Assembly (NCBI RefSeq): GCF_001898115.1
Contig: NZ_MKSQ01000008.1
Coordinates: forward strand, 532,983-596,982
DNA length: 64,000 bases
From: Allobosea sp. 67-29
GTDB lineage: Bacteria; Pseudomonadota; Alphaproteobacteria; Rhizobiales; Beijerinckiaceae
Direction: 5' to 3'
Made by a program: the position numbers and the translations under genes
Part shown: positions 34,681 to 43,439 of the stretch, one piece after another
Layout of the letters: the number at the start of each line of letters is the position of its first letter
Position numbering within the stretch: position 1 is the stretch's first letter
The notes under the pieces: generated by a model
The model's database searches: none
Told to the model about the DNA's origin: nothing
The model's input: the letters and a program-made list of their open reading frames with translations, nothing else

Positions 34681-34986
34681 ATGTTCCGGACTCTGATTAC
34701 GGGCCTCGTGGCCGCAGCCTCGCTGGGAGGAGCCGCCCTCGTCGCCTCCCCCGTCTCCGCCATGCCGCTGGCGCCGGCGGCGGCCAGCGCGGTCGCCGCC
34801 CCCGGCGAGCTGGTCCAGCAGGCCCAGTACTATTACGGCCCGCGGCGCTACTACCGCCCGCGCTATTACGGGCCGCGCTATTATGGCCCGCGCCGGTACT
34901 ACGGCCCGCGCTACTACGCGCCGCCCGTCTACGTCCCACCGCCGGTCTATGGGCCGCGCTACTTCTACGGCCCGCGCTACTGGTAA
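34681..34986 (+). CDS. Small secreted Tyr/Pro/Arg repeat protein
   Basis: A 101-residue exported protein. Its signal peptide (1-28) resembles those of the two preceding genes, as does the linker GELVQQAQYYYGPRR. The rest is a tandem repeat of YYGPRR/RYYGPRYY units, closing PVYGPRYFYGPRYW. It lacks the RVWNGWRW tail, so it has diverged in its C-terminus. GGAGGATCTC precedes the ATG. Function unknown; Tyr-rich repeats may crosslink or bind the cell wall. Confidence 0.75.
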   Translation: MFRTLITGLVAAASLGGAALVASPVSAMPLAPAAASAVAAPGELVQQAQYYYGPRRYYRPRYYGPRYYGPRRYYGPRYYAPPVYVPPPVYGPRYFYGPRYW

Positions 34987-34989
34987 GGC

Positions 34990-35763
34990 TCAGCCGAGCC
35001 TCGAGCGGCCGCGATGAACAGCCTCGCTCGCGGCCGTCAGGCGCCCGTCAGGTCCGTTGATCACGAAAGCCGGCAGCAGCTCTGCCGGCTTTCTGCTGTT
35101 GAGAACCGCCGTGACGATCACCCGGATCGCCGGGCGCTCGGCCAAGGCATGGACGGGCCGGATGACAAGAGCGCCGAAGCCGGTTTCGAGGCCGGACAGC
35201 AGCTCGGGCAGGGCCTCGGCGCGGTGGATCACCGCGATCGATCCCCCGGATCTCAACAGGCGCCGGGCTGCCCGCAGCCACAGCGCCAGATCGGTCTCCG
35301 CGACGTGCGCAGCGCGCCGGTTCGGCACCGGCGAGGCGCGCGTCCCGCCCGGCGGATAGAAGGGCGGGTTCATCGTCACCACGTCGAAGCTGGCCGGCAG
35401 CAGGCCGAGCGCCGCAAGCTCCTTCGCCTTCGCCGCCACATCGGCGAGGACGACCCGCGTTCTGTCGGCCACGCCGTTCAAGACCGCATTCTCGGCCGCG
35501 AGAGCAGCGAGGTCGGGATCGCGCTCCAGCAAGGTGGCGCGCAGCCGTGGCGCGTTCAGCGCCGCCGCGAGCCCGACCGTGCCGACGCCGGTGCCGATGT
35601 CGAGAAGATGCCCGCCATCCCGTTCCGGCAAGGCAGCCGCGAGCAGCACCGCATCGCTGCCGGCGCGATGGCCCTTGCGGGGCTGGCGCAGCCGCAGCCG
35701 GCCATCGAGCAGCCGGTCCTCGACGATCTCGCCGAGGCCGCCCGTCGCTTCCGCGTCAATCAT
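34990..35763 (-). CDS. Class I SAM-dependent methyltransferase, TrmN6/YfiC-like
   Basis: A 257-residue methyltransferase. LLDIGTGVGTVGLAAA is SAM motif I, LLERDPDLAALAAENAVLNG motif II, and VVTMNPPFYPP carries the NPPF catalytic motif used by N6-adenine and related methyltransferases. The family includes tRNA1(Val) adenine-37 N6-methyltransferase. KGHRAGSDAVLLAAAL is its N-terminal hallmark. It overlaps the DUF2007 gene by 8 nt, and this pair next to ispB is a typical rhizobial arrangement. Confidence 0.88.
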   Translation of the reverse strand: MIDAEATGGLGEIVEDRLLDGRLRLRQPRKGHRAGSDAVLLAAALPERDGGHLLDIGTGVGTVGLAAALNAPRLRATLLERDPDLAALAAENAVLNGVADRTRVVLADVAAKAKELAALGLLPASFDVVTMNPPFYPPGGTRASPVPNRRAAHVAETDLALWLRAARRLLRSGGSIAVIHRAEALPELLSGLETGFGALVIRPVHALAERPAIRVIVTAVLNSRKPAELLPAFVINGPDGRLTAASEAVHRGRSRLG

Positions 35764-35980
35764 CGCGCAGCTCGGCGCCGTAGCCTGCCTGGATCAACAG
35801 GGCGCGAGCGCGCCGCGCATCCTGCTCGCGCACCAGCAGCCGGCGCGGGAACGCACCGATCATGCCTTCGAGCGCGCTGATGTGCTGGTCGGCAATCAGG
35901 CAGTCGAGATCGGCCGCGCTCAGAAGCGCCTCGAGCGCGCCGAGCAGGACCAGATCGTTGGTGCGGACGAGTTCATGCAT
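35756..35980 (-). CDS. DUF2007 domain-containing protein
   Basis: A 74-residue protein: MHELVRTNDLVLLGALEALL, then DCLIADQHISALEGMIGAFPRRLLVREQDARRARALL. This is the DUF2007 (putative signal-transducing, PII-like) fold of one ferredoxin-like domain. It is translationally coupled to the methyltransferase by an 8-nt overlap and divergent from ispB. Function not known. Confidence 0.85.
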   Translation of the reverse strand: MHELVRTNDLVLLGALEALLSAADLDCLIADQHISALEGMIGAFPRRLLVREQDARRARALLIQAGYGAELRDD

Positions 35981-36136
35981 GCCGCCATGGAGCCGAAGCG
36001 CGGCGCCGGGCGCAAGGGCGATCTGGCGAGCCTGCGGCGTTGCGGTGCGATTGCGGGGGCTGGCGTCCCATGCGACGGTTGTGGCAATGGCTTCTGGCGC
36101 GCCGCGCGGCGTGCGAGTCCGGCGGGAGTTTGTCCA

Positions 36137-37153
36137 TTGGGTGTCGTCGTCTCCTTTGAGGAACGGGAATCGGGCCAGCGAGGCATCGAGCCGCTCGTGG
36201 CACTGACGCGCGATGACATGGAGCGCGTCAATGCGATGATTCTGTCGCGCACCGGCTCGGACGTGACGATGATTCCGGAAGTCGCCAATCACCTGATCTC
36301 GTCGGGCGGCAAGCGGCTGCGGCCGATGCTGACGCTGGCGATGGCAGACCTCTGCGGCTACCGGGGCGAAGGCCATGTGAAGCTCGCCGCTTCCGTCGAG
36401 TTCATGCACACCGCCACGCTGCTCCACGACGATGTCGTCGACGAGAGCGACATGCGCCGCGGCAAGCTCGCCGCCCGCATGCTCTGGGGCAACGAGGCGA
36501 GCGTGCTGGTCGGCGATTTCCTGCTCGGCCAGGCCTTCAAGATGATGGTCGAGGTCGGCTCGCTGCGCGCGCTCGACATCCTGTCGACCGCGGCCGCCGT
36601 GATTGCGGAGGGCGAGGTGTTGCAGCTCTCCGTCGCGAAGAACACCGAGACGACCGAGGACGAGTACCTCTCCGTCATCCGCGGCAAGACGGCCGAGCTC
36701 TTCGCCGCCGCCTGCGAGGTCGGGCCGGTGATCGCAGGTTCGTCGAAGGCGAACGATGCCGCGTGCCGCAGCTACGGCCTCAATCTCGGCATTGCCTTCC
36801 AGCTCATCGACGATGCGTTGGACTATGGCGGCGTCGCCGCCAAGCTCGGCAAGAACACCGGCGACGATTTCCGCGAAGGCAAGATCACCTTGCCGGTCGT
36901 GCTCTCCTTCCGCCGCGGCAGCGATGAGGAGCGCGCCTTCTGGAAGCGCACCTTGCAGGACGGCGATGTCCGCGACGGCGATCTCGAACAGGCGCAGGCG
37001 CTGATGCGCAGGCACAAGGCGCTGGAGGATACGATCGAGCGCGCGCGCCACTACGCCAAGATGGCGAAGGATGCGCTCGGCCTGTTCCCCGCCTCGCCGA
37101 TGAAGCAGGCGCTCAACGACGCCGTCGATTTCTGCGTGGCGCGGGCCCACTGA
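36137..37153 (+). CDS. ispB: Polyprenyl diphosphate synthase (octaprenyl/decaprenyl type)
   Basis: A 338-residue trans-prenyltransferase that makes the ubiquinone side chain from IPP and FPP. The first Asp-rich motif is LLHDDVVDESD (Asp98-Asp102) and the second FQLIDDALDY; GGKRLRPML binds IPP. TTG at 36137 with GGGAG nine bases upstream gives the family N-terminus (GVVVSFEERES… EPLVALTRDDMERVN); an ATG start would lose conserved residues. Chain length is probably C50 in this group, by taxonomy not sequence. Confidence 0.93.
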   Translation: MGVVVSFEERESGQRGIEPLVALTRDDMERVNAMILSRTGSDVTMIPEVANHLISSGGKRLRPMLTLAMADLCGYRGEGHVKLAASVEFMHTATLLHDDVVDESDMRRGKLAARMLWGNEASVLVGDFLLGQAFKMMVEVGSLRALDILSTAAAVIAEGEVLQLSVAKNTETTEDEYLSVIRGKTAELFAAACEVGPVIAGSSKANDAACRSYGLNLGIAFQLIDDALDYGGVAAKLGKNTGDDFREGKITLPVVLSFRRGSDEERAFWKRTLQDGDVRDGDLEQAQALMRRHKALEDTIERARHYAKMAKDALGLFPASPMKQALNDAVDFCVARAH

Positions 37154-37164
37154 AGCATCGGAGC

Positions 37165-37185
37165 GAAAAGCGGACTCCGCTTTTC
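37165..37185 (+). terminator. Palindrome after ispB
   Basis: GAAAAGCGG-ACT-CCGCTTTTC, 12 nt after the ispB stop. The arms give a stable stem and the right arm supplies a U run. This palindrome resembles a short interspersed element common in Rhizobiales intergenic DNA. Confidence 0.55.
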
Positions 37186-37262
37186 AGAACGGTCCGGTGC
37201 GGTGCCAACACGACACATCATCATTATCGCGTCCGATCGGATGACCCGAGCCGGCGGAAGCC

Positions 37263-38213
37263 TCACCGCAACAGCGTCGCCCTCACCCACCAGCCGGGTC
37301 GCTCGCTCGCCAGCGCGGCGGCCGCGGCGGCGCTGGCTTGGCGATCGCCGAACAGGCCAAAGCAGGTTGCGCCCGAGCCCGACATGCGGGCGAGCCGTGC
37401 TCCGGGCAGCGCGGCCAGCCGCTCGATGACCTCGCCGATTTCCGGTGCCAGGCGCCCAGCCGGCGCGGCGAGATCGTTGCCGGAGCTTGCCAGCAAGGCG
37501 TGAAATGCCTCAGCTTCGGCGGGTGGCGCCGCCCAATCCTCCCGCGCGATCCGCAAGGGGCCGCCCGCCGCCAAGCCCAGAGCGCGGAAAACGCCGGCAG
37601 TCTCGACCGGCACGCCCGGATTGACCAGCACGGCGAACAGCGAAGGGAGTCGCAAGGCCGGCCCCAGCCTGTCGCCGATGCCGGACATCAGCCGCGCCCG
37701 CGATTCGAGGCAGACCGGCACATCGGCGCCGACACTCGCGGCCGAAGCCCGCAATCGTGGATCGGCGAGCGGAATTCGATTGAGCCGCGCGAGCAGGCGC
37801 AAGGCCGCCGCCGCATCGGCCGAACCGCCACCGATGCCGGAGGCGACCGGCAGCCGCTTGACCAGGTGAAAAGCGCCCGTCCGCGCGCCTGGAAATGCAT
37901 CCTCGAAAGCGCCTGCCGCCCGCAGCACGAGATTGCCGTCCTCGGCGTCCAGCCCGGCGGCGCGCGGGCCGGAAAGCGTCAGCGCGAGGGGGCGGAGCGG
38001 GTCTAGGCTCAGCTCGTCCGCGACGCCGGCGAAGGCGACCAGGCTTTCCAGCTCGTGATAGCCATCGGCACGCCGGCCGCGCAGACGCAGGTCGAGATTG
38101 ACCTTGGCGCGGGCGCGCGTCCGCAGGAGCGGCGCGCCATCCCGCGAAGCGGAACCGGCGCGGGGTTCGCCCTCGGTTTCAGGCGCCATCGGAACGGCGG
38201 CGTCAGCCGCCAT
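37263..38213 (-). CDS. ispE: 4-(cytidine 5'-diphospho)-2-C-methyl-D-erythritol kinase
   Basis: About 316 residues, GHMP kinase. Fourth step of the MEP isoprenoid pathway: phosphorylates CDP-ME with ATP. RARAKVNLDLRLRGRRADGYHELESLVAF is the substrate-binding N-terminus, LPVASGIGGGSADAAAALR the ATP-binding glycine loop, and ARMSGSGATCFGLF the third GHMP motif. ATG at 38213 overlaps the TPR gene stop by 11 nt; 38189 is an alternative ATG. It sits downstream of the TPR gene, as is usual in Rhizobiales, and supplies precursors for ispB. Confidence 0.94.
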   Translation of the reverse strand: MAADAAVPMAPETEGEPRAGSASRDGAPLLRTRARAKVNLDLRLRGRRADGYHELESLVAFAGVADELSLDPLRPLALTLSGPRAAGLDAEDGNLVLRAAGAFEDAFPGARTGAFHLVKRLPVASGIGGGSADAAAALRLLARLNRIPLADPRLRASAASVGADVPVCLESRARLMSGIGDRLGPALRLPSLFAVLVNPGVPVETAGVFRALGLAAGGPLRIAREDWAAPPAEAEAFHALLASSGNDLAAPAGRLAPEIGEVIERLAALPGARLARMSGSGATCFGLFGDRQASAAAAAALASERPGWWVRATLLR

Positions 38214-39996
38214 CCTTCTTGGTCTGCTCGGCAGGCGTGTTCTGGTCTCCGGCATTGGCGGAGGGCGGCTCGTCCAGCCCGCGCTCGATCTTGCGCAGGA
38301 TGTTCGGCAGGTCCTCGGGCTCCGGCTTGAGGTCGCGAGCGTGGTTCCACTGGAACTTCGCCTCGAGCTTGCGGCCCGTCTTCCAGTAGACGTCGCCGAG
38401 ATGGTCGTTGATCACCGGGTCGGAGGGGCGCAGTTCCGCCGCCCGCTCGATCTCGCGCGAGGCGTCTTCATAGCGGCCGAGGCGGTAATAGGCCCAGCCC
38501 AGCGAATCGATGATGTAGCCGTCGCGCGGCCTGAGCTCGACCGCCCGGCGCAGCATGTCCAGCCCCTCGTCGAGCTTCATGTGCTTGTCGACCAGCGAGT
38601 AGCCGAGATAGTTCAGCACCAGCGCACGCTCGCGGCCGAGGGGGTCGGGCAGGAGTTCGAGCGCCTTGCGCAGATCGGCCTCGGCCTCGGGCCAGCGGTT
38701 GATCCGCTCGCGCGCGATGCCGCGGAAATAGAACAGGTCCCAGTTGGCCCGGCCCGGCGAGGCGAGCTTCTCGATCGCCTTGTCGTAGGTGTCGGCGGCC
38801 TCCTGGAACTGCTTGCGGGAGCGATAGATATTGCCGAGCGCGGCGAGCGCGTCGACATCGTCCGGTCGCTCGGCGATGACCTTGTCGAGGTGCTTCACGG
38901 CCTCGTCGTGCTTGCCGAGGTTCTCGAGAGCAAGCCCGGCCTGGATCTCGGCATTGGGACGCAGCGGCGAGGTGGCCGGCATCTTCTCGTAGACTGCGAC
39001 CGCGTCCTCGGGCTGGCGCGAACGCTCCAGGATGTCGCCCAGCGTCAGGACGGCAAGGTCGTGGCTCGGGTCGAGATAGATCGCCATGCGCAGGTAGAGC
39101 AGCGCTGCCGCCTCGTCGCCCTGACGATTGCCGGCGCTGGCGAGCCCGTAGAGGACTTCGGCCGCACCCTGCTGGGGCGTCGCGATCTGGCGCGGCGGCG
39201 CCTCCTTCTTCGCGACCAAAGCCATGCCCTCCCGGATGATCGGATGGTTCGGCAGCAAACGGTCGAATTCGGCATAGGTCGCGGCGGCGCCGTCGAAATC
39301 GCCGCTGCGGGCCTGGAAGCGGGCCCAGAGGTCGACGAGGCGCAGCGTCGTCTTCTCGGCATCGTAGGCGCTCTTCAGGCGCTTTTCGGCGTCGCTGCGC
39401 CGGCCGGCCGCGTCGAGGATGAGACCGGCGTGATAGTCCCGGAACAGATTATAGGAAGGTTCGCCCTTGAGGCGCTCGAGCGTGTCGATGGCGCGGCGGG
39501 TGTTGTGGGAACCGAGATACGACCAGGCCGAAAGCAGCGTCGCGGTGATGTCGGCCGCACGCCCCCGCCCGCCGCGCTGCAGGTGGTTGCGCGCGGTCTG
39601 GTAGCTCTTCTGCTTGATGGCGCGCACGCCGATGACGAGCTGCGCGAGACCATTGCCGGGATCGATGCGGATCAGCCGGTCGGCGGCGCGGAAGGCATCG
39701 GGCATCGAACCATCGGCCAGGAAGGCGACGAAGGCGCGCTCCAGCAGATCGTTGTTCTGCGGATCTTCCTTGATCGCCTCGCGCAGATAGACCGATGCCG
39801 CGCCGAGATCGCGCGAGGCGCCGGCGACGATGGCGGCGAGATAGTTGCCCTCGAGCGTATCGGCGGGCTCGAGCGATTCGGCGGCGCGCGGTGTCGCACC
39901 TTGCGCGGCGGCGGCCACCGGCAGCGCCAGAACCAGAGACAATGCGGCAGCCGTACCGGAGGCACGCACCTTCTTCATAAATGTCACGACTGCCAT
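38203..39996 (-). CDS. Tetratricopeptide repeat protein, exported
   Basis: A 597-residue protein with a signal peptide (to about residue 32, VAAAAQG) and at least ten TPR units, for example SVYLREAIKEDPQNNDLLERAFVAFLADG, VKHLDKVIAERPDDVDALAALGNIYRSRKQFQEAADTYDKAIEKL (given in part) and LDMLRRAVELRPRDGYIIDSLGWAYYRLGRYEDA. TPRs are scaffolds for protein contacts; the place is periplasm or outer-membrane face. GAGGGAGA precedes the ATG. It overlaps ispE by 11 nt and is divergent from the small lipoprotein. Partner unknown. Confidence 0.9.
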   Translation of the reverse strand: MAVVTFMKKVRASGTAAALSLVLALPVAAAAQGATPRAAESLEPADTLEGNYLAAIVAGASRDLGAASVYLREAIKEDPQNNDLLERAFVAFLADGSMPDAFRAADRLIRIDPGNGLAQLVIGVRAIKQKSYQTARNHLQRGGRGRAADITATLLSAWSYLGSHNTRRAIDTLERLKGEPSYNLFRDYHAGLILDAAGRRSDAEKRLKSAYDAEKTTLRLVDLWARFQARSGDFDGAAATYAEFDRLLPNHPIIREGMALVAKKEAPPRQIATPQQGAAEVLYGLASAGNRQGDEAAALLYLRMAIYLDPSHDLAVLTLGDILERSRQPEDAVAVYEKMPATSPLRPNAEIQAGLALENLGKHDEAVKHLDKVIAERPDDVDALAALGNIYRSRKQFQEAADTYDKAIEKLASPGRANWDLFYFRGIARERINRWPEAEADLRKALELLPDPLGRERALVLNYLGYSLVDKHMKLDEGLDMLRRAVELRPRDGYIIDSLGWAYYRLGRYEDASREIERAAELRPSDPVINDHLGDVYWKTGRKLEAKFQWNHARDLKPEPEDLPNILRKIERGLDEPPSANAGDQNTPAEQTKKDGG

Positions 39997-40365
39997 TCTC
40001 CCTCGGCCCGACGCCTCACTGTTCCGGGGCGCCCTTCCAGCGGACCGTGATCGCTCGCGTAGGCGGTCAAGATGGCCGTTTCCGGGCGAACCGGCAAGCC
40101 GCAGCTTTTCCCGACCACGCCCTCAGGCGCAAACTGCGCAATGCCTTGTTTTCTCGCATGTTCCTGCCACGCGGCGAGCCTGCACAGCCCGAAATGGCGG
40201 CAGTTTCCTCGCAGATGCGACAATTTCGTAGCGGCGGCGCAACAGTCGTCCAAAACCGCACGACGGAGAGGAACATGCAACTGAAACCGGTCACCCTCCG
40301 CTCAGCGGCAAGTCTATATTCTTGCTGCCCGTAGATCATGCGGGCGTTCTATTGAGGGCTTTCAA
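39997..40365. other. Divergent intergenic region, TPR protein / small lipoprotein
   Basis: 369 bp without a supported gene. GC drops slightly and several TTTTC/GAAAA tracts occur (40080-40140), fitting two divergent promoters. I found no RNA gene or strong dyad. Confidence 0.5.
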
Positions 40366-40476
40366 ATGAAAAAGATCGTCCTGAGCATTGCAGCAGTGGC
40401 GCTTCTTGCCGGATTCGTGGCCGGCTGCGCCAAGGAAGAGCCGAAGCCGACGGCTCCGATCGTCCGCAAGGGCTGA
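40366..40476 (+). CDS. Tiny lipoprotein
   Basis: A 36-residue protein: a lipoprotein signal peptide MKKIVLSIAAVALLAGFVA with lipobox VAGC (Cys21), then only 15 mature residues ending VRKG, rich in Glu, Lys and Pro. This is the pattern of small entericidin-like or antitoxin-like lipoproteins. GAGGG lies nine bases before the ATG. Expected in the inner or outer membrane after acylation; function unknown. Stands alone, 86 nt before the convergent ETF-QO stop. Confidence 0.7.
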   Translation: MKKIVLSIAAVALLAGFVAGCAKEEPKPTAPIVRKG

Positions 40477-40561
40477 TCATCGCGACGAAACGACAATGGG
40501 CGCTCCGGCTGGCGCGCCCATTGTGCTGACGAGGCTCCGCCGCAGCCGGCGGCCACACCGA

Positions 40562-42241
40562 TCACATATTCGCGTAGCCGGGGCCGCCGCCGCCTTCCGG
40601 CACCGTCCAGGTGATGTTCTGGGCTGGATCCTTGATGTCGCAGGTCTTGCAGTGGACGCAGTTCTGCGCGTTGATCACGAAGCGCGGATTGGTCTTCGCC
40701 TCCGCATTCTCGTAGACGACCTCGTAGACGCCGGCCGGGCAGTAGAGCCGCGCCGGCTCGCCATAGAGCGGGAGGTTCTTGGCGATCGGGATCGTCGGGT
40801 CGGCCAGCTTCAGATGCGCCGGCTGGTCTTCCTCGTGATTGGTCGAGGAGAGGAACACCGATGAAAGCTTGTCGAAGGAGATCTTGCCGTCCGGCTTGGG
40901 ATAGCTGATCGGCGTGACCTCGGCGAGCGGCTTCAGCGTCGCGTAGTCCGGCTTGCCGTGCTTCAGCGTGCCGAAGGGCGACCAGCCGAAGAGCTGGTTC
41001 AGCCACATGTCGATGCCGCCGAGCCCGATGCCGACGAGGGTGCCGAACTTCGACCAGAGCGGCTTGACGTTGCGGACCGGTTTCAGATCCTTGCCGATGG
41101 CGCTGTCGCGCCAGCTCGTCTCGATTTCGACGACCTCGTCATGGCTTCGGCCCGCCTGCAGCGCCGGCACCAGCTTGTCGGCGGCGAGCATGCCGGAGAG
41201 GATGGCGTTGTGGCTGCCCTTGATGCGCGGCACGTTGACGAAGCCGGCCGCGCAGCCGATCAGCGCTCCGCCCGGGAAGGTCAGCTTCGGCACCGACTGG
41301 AAGCCGCCCTCGGTGATGGCGCGCGAGCCATAGGCGATGCGCTTTCCGCCCTCGAAGGTGTCGCGGATCAGCGGATGGGTCTTAAAGCGCTGGAACTCGT
41401 CGAAGGGCGAAAGCGTCGGGTTCTGGTAGTTCAGATGCACGACGAAGCCGACCGAGACCAGATTGTCGTCGAAATGATAGAGGAAGGAGCCGCCGCCGGT
41501 GGTGTTGTCGAGCGGCCAGCCGAAGGAGTGCTGGACGCGGCCCTTGTGGAACTTCTCCGGCTTGACCTGCCAGAGTTCCTTCAGGCCGATGCCGTATTTC
41601 TGCGGCTCGCGGCCTTCGTCGAGGCCGAACTTCCGGATCGCGATCTTCGAGAGTGAGCCGCGCGCGCCCTCGCCCAGCAGGGTATAGCGCCCGCGCAGTT
41701 CCATGCCGCGGGTGAAGCGGTCGGAAACGGTGCCGTCCTTGGCGATGCCCATGTCGCCGGTGGCGATGCCGGCGACCGAGCCATCCTCGTTGTAGAGTAG
41801 TTCGGCGGCGGCGAATCCCGGATAGATCTCGACGCCCAGCGCCTCGGCCCGCGCCGCCAGAAACTTCGCCACCAGCCCGAGCGAGCCGACGAAATTGCCG
41901 TGATTGTTCATCAGCGACGGCATGCCGAAATTCGGTAGGCGGATGCCGTTCGGCTCGGTCAGGAAATAGAAGACGTCCTCCTTGACCTCGGTGGTCAGGG
42001 GCCGCTCGGGATCGTCGCGCCAGTCCGGCACCAGCCGGTCGAGGCCGATCGGGTCGATGACCGCGCCGGAGAGGATGTGGGCGCCGACCTCCGCACCCTT
42101 CTCGACCACGACGACGGATATCGTCTCGTCGAGCTGCTTCAGACGGATGGCGGCGGCGAGCCCTGCCGGGCCGGCACCGACGATGACGACATCGTAGTCC
42201 ATGCTCTCGCGCGGTTCGCTCTGCGCTTCCTTCAGATCCAT
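40562..42241 (-). CDS. Electron transfer flavoprotein-ubiquinone oxidoreductase
   Basis: A 559-residue membrane-associated FAD and 4Fe-4S enzyme that moves electrons from ETF (fatty-acid and amino-acid oxidation) to ubiquinone. MDYDVVIVGAGPAGLAAAIRLKQ is the FAD Rossmann site; GCAAGFVNVPRIKGSHNAILSGMLAA is the second FAD contact; the C-terminal ferredoxin part CPAGVYEVV…NCVHCKTCDIKDPAQNITW holds the four cluster cysteines. ATG at 42241 has GGAGG six bases upstream. Length equals the family's usual 550-560. Confidence 0.97.
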   Translation of the reverse strand: MDLKEAQSEPRESMDYDVVIVGAGPAGLAAAIRLKQLDETISVVVVEKGAEVGAHILSGAVIDPIGLDRLVPDWRDDPERPLTTEVKEDVFYFLTEPNGIRLPNFGMPSLMNNHGNFVGSLGLVAKFLAARAEALGVEIYPGFAAAELLYNEDGSVAGIATGDMGIAKDGTVSDRFTRGMELRGRYTLLGEGARGSLSKIAIRKFGLDEGREPQKYGIGLKELWQVKPEKFHKGRVQHSFGWPLDNTTGGGSFLYHFDDNLVSVGFVVHLNYQNPTLSPFDEFQRFKTHPLIRDTFEGGKRIAYGSRAITEGGFQSVPKLTFPGGALIGCAAGFVNVPRIKGSHNAILSGMLAADKLVPALQAGRSHDEVVEIETSWRDSAIGKDLKPVRNVKPLWSKFGTLVGIGLGGIDMWLNQLFGWSPFGTLKHGKPDYATLKPLAEVTPISYPKPDGKISFDKLSSVFLSSTNHEEDQPAHLKLADPTIPIAKNLPLYGEPARLYCPAGVYEVVYENAEAKTNPRFVINAQNCVHCKTCDIKDPAQNITWTVPEGGGGPGYANM

Positions 42242-42413
42242 CCCGTCCTCCGCATGCGAAAACGCATCACTCAATTAGTTTATATATAAACCATCTTGCC
42301 CGCCCGCTCAACGCCGGGCGCTATCCAGTCTGGAAAACCTCTATCCAAGCCTATGGGCCGCTTTGCAACCGCGAAGGCTCGCGAACCGGCTTTGCAGCGT
42401 ATAGGATGCCGCG

Positions 42414-43250
42414 ATGAGCCTGTCCGACGCAGCCCCTCCAGACGAGCCGAGCCCCTATGAGCTCCTGAGCTGGTACGCCGAGATGGGCGTGACGGAAGCG
42501 CTGGACGACGAGCCGCACGATCAATTTGCCGAACCCGCATCACCGCCGGCCCAGCGCACGCCGCTCTCCCCTGTCCGGACGCCGGGGAGCCCGGTGCGGC
42601 TGGCCGCGAGCCGCCCGATCGCGGCCGCCGCCACTGCCCCCGACGACGCCGCGCTGACCGCGCGCGCCCTGGCGCGCGAGGCGCGCACGCTCGACGAGCT
42701 CAGGGAGGCGCTGGCCAGGTTCGAGGGCTGCGCGCTCAAGGCCACTGCCAAGAACCTCGTCTTTTCCGACGGCAATCCGGCCGGGCGGGTGATGATGGTC
42801 GGCGAGGCGCCCGGCGCCGACGAGGATCGCATCGGCCTGCCCTTCGTCGGCCGCTCGGGCCAGTTGCTCGACCGAATGCTGGCGGCAATCGGGCTCAGCC
42901 GGAAGGACGATGTCTACATCGCCAACCTGCTGCCCTGGCGCCCGCCTGGCAATCGGACTCCGACGCCGCAGGAAGTGGCGATCTGCCTGCCCTTCATCCA
43001 GCGCCAGATAGAACTTGCGGACCCGGACATCCTGGTCTGCGTCGGCGCCCCGTCGGCCCAGGGCCTGCTCGGCTTCAAGGGCATCATGGCCTCGCGCGGC
43101 AAATGGGTGGAATACGACACGGGCGCCCGGCGCATCCGCGCGATCGCGACGCTGCACCCGGCCTATCTGCTGCGCCGGCCGCTCGACAAGCGCCTGAGCT
43201 GGCGCGACCTGCGCGCCTTGAAGGCCGCGCTCGACACCGAAGGACAATAG
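42414..43250 (+). CDS. Uracil-DNA glycosylase, family 4-like (alphaproteobacterial type)
   Basis: A 278-residue DNA repair enzyme that removes uracil. After a variable N-terminal 90 residues, [31 protein letters not shown] is motif [17 protein letters not shown] the middle block, and [10 protein letters not shown] motif B. Classical family 4 enzymes hold a 4Fe-4S cluster through CxxC plus two Cys; here FEGCALK keeps only the first Cys of the pair. Divergent, cluster-lacking variants have been reported in Bradyrhizobium, so this may belong to that class. Monocistronic, divergent from ETF-QO. Confidence 0.88.
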   Translation: MSLSDAAPPDEPSPYELLSWYAEMGVTEALDDEPHDQFAEPASPPAQRTPLSPVRTPGSPVRLAASRPIAAAATAPDDAALTARALAREARTLDELREALARFEGCALKATAKNLVFSDGNPAGRVMMVGEAPGADEDRIGLPFVGRSGQLLDRMLAAIGLSRKDDVYIANLLPWRPPGNRTPTPQEVAICLPFIQRQIELADPDILVCVGAPSAQGLLGFKGIMASRGKWVEYDTGARRIRAIATLHPAYLLRRPLDKRLSWRDLRALKAALDTEGQ

Positions 43251-43439
43251 CACGGGGAACCGGGAGCGACCTGCCCGCGCGGCGCCGGGGCTCGAGCGGT
43301 GGCGCCGCAGCAGCGGATACGGAACCGGCGCAGTCAGCCCGCGTTCAGCCGTCGCCGGTGAGGATGCCGGAATTCGTCGCCTCTTGAGTTCGTCGTCTCT
43401 CTTGGCGAAATTGCGAAGAGTTTCGTCGGGGGCCCTGAC

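Noticed and set aside
38098..40050. A 650-codon plus-strand open frame opposite ispE and the TPR gene
   Set aside because: Covers two well-supported genes; translation is low complexity.
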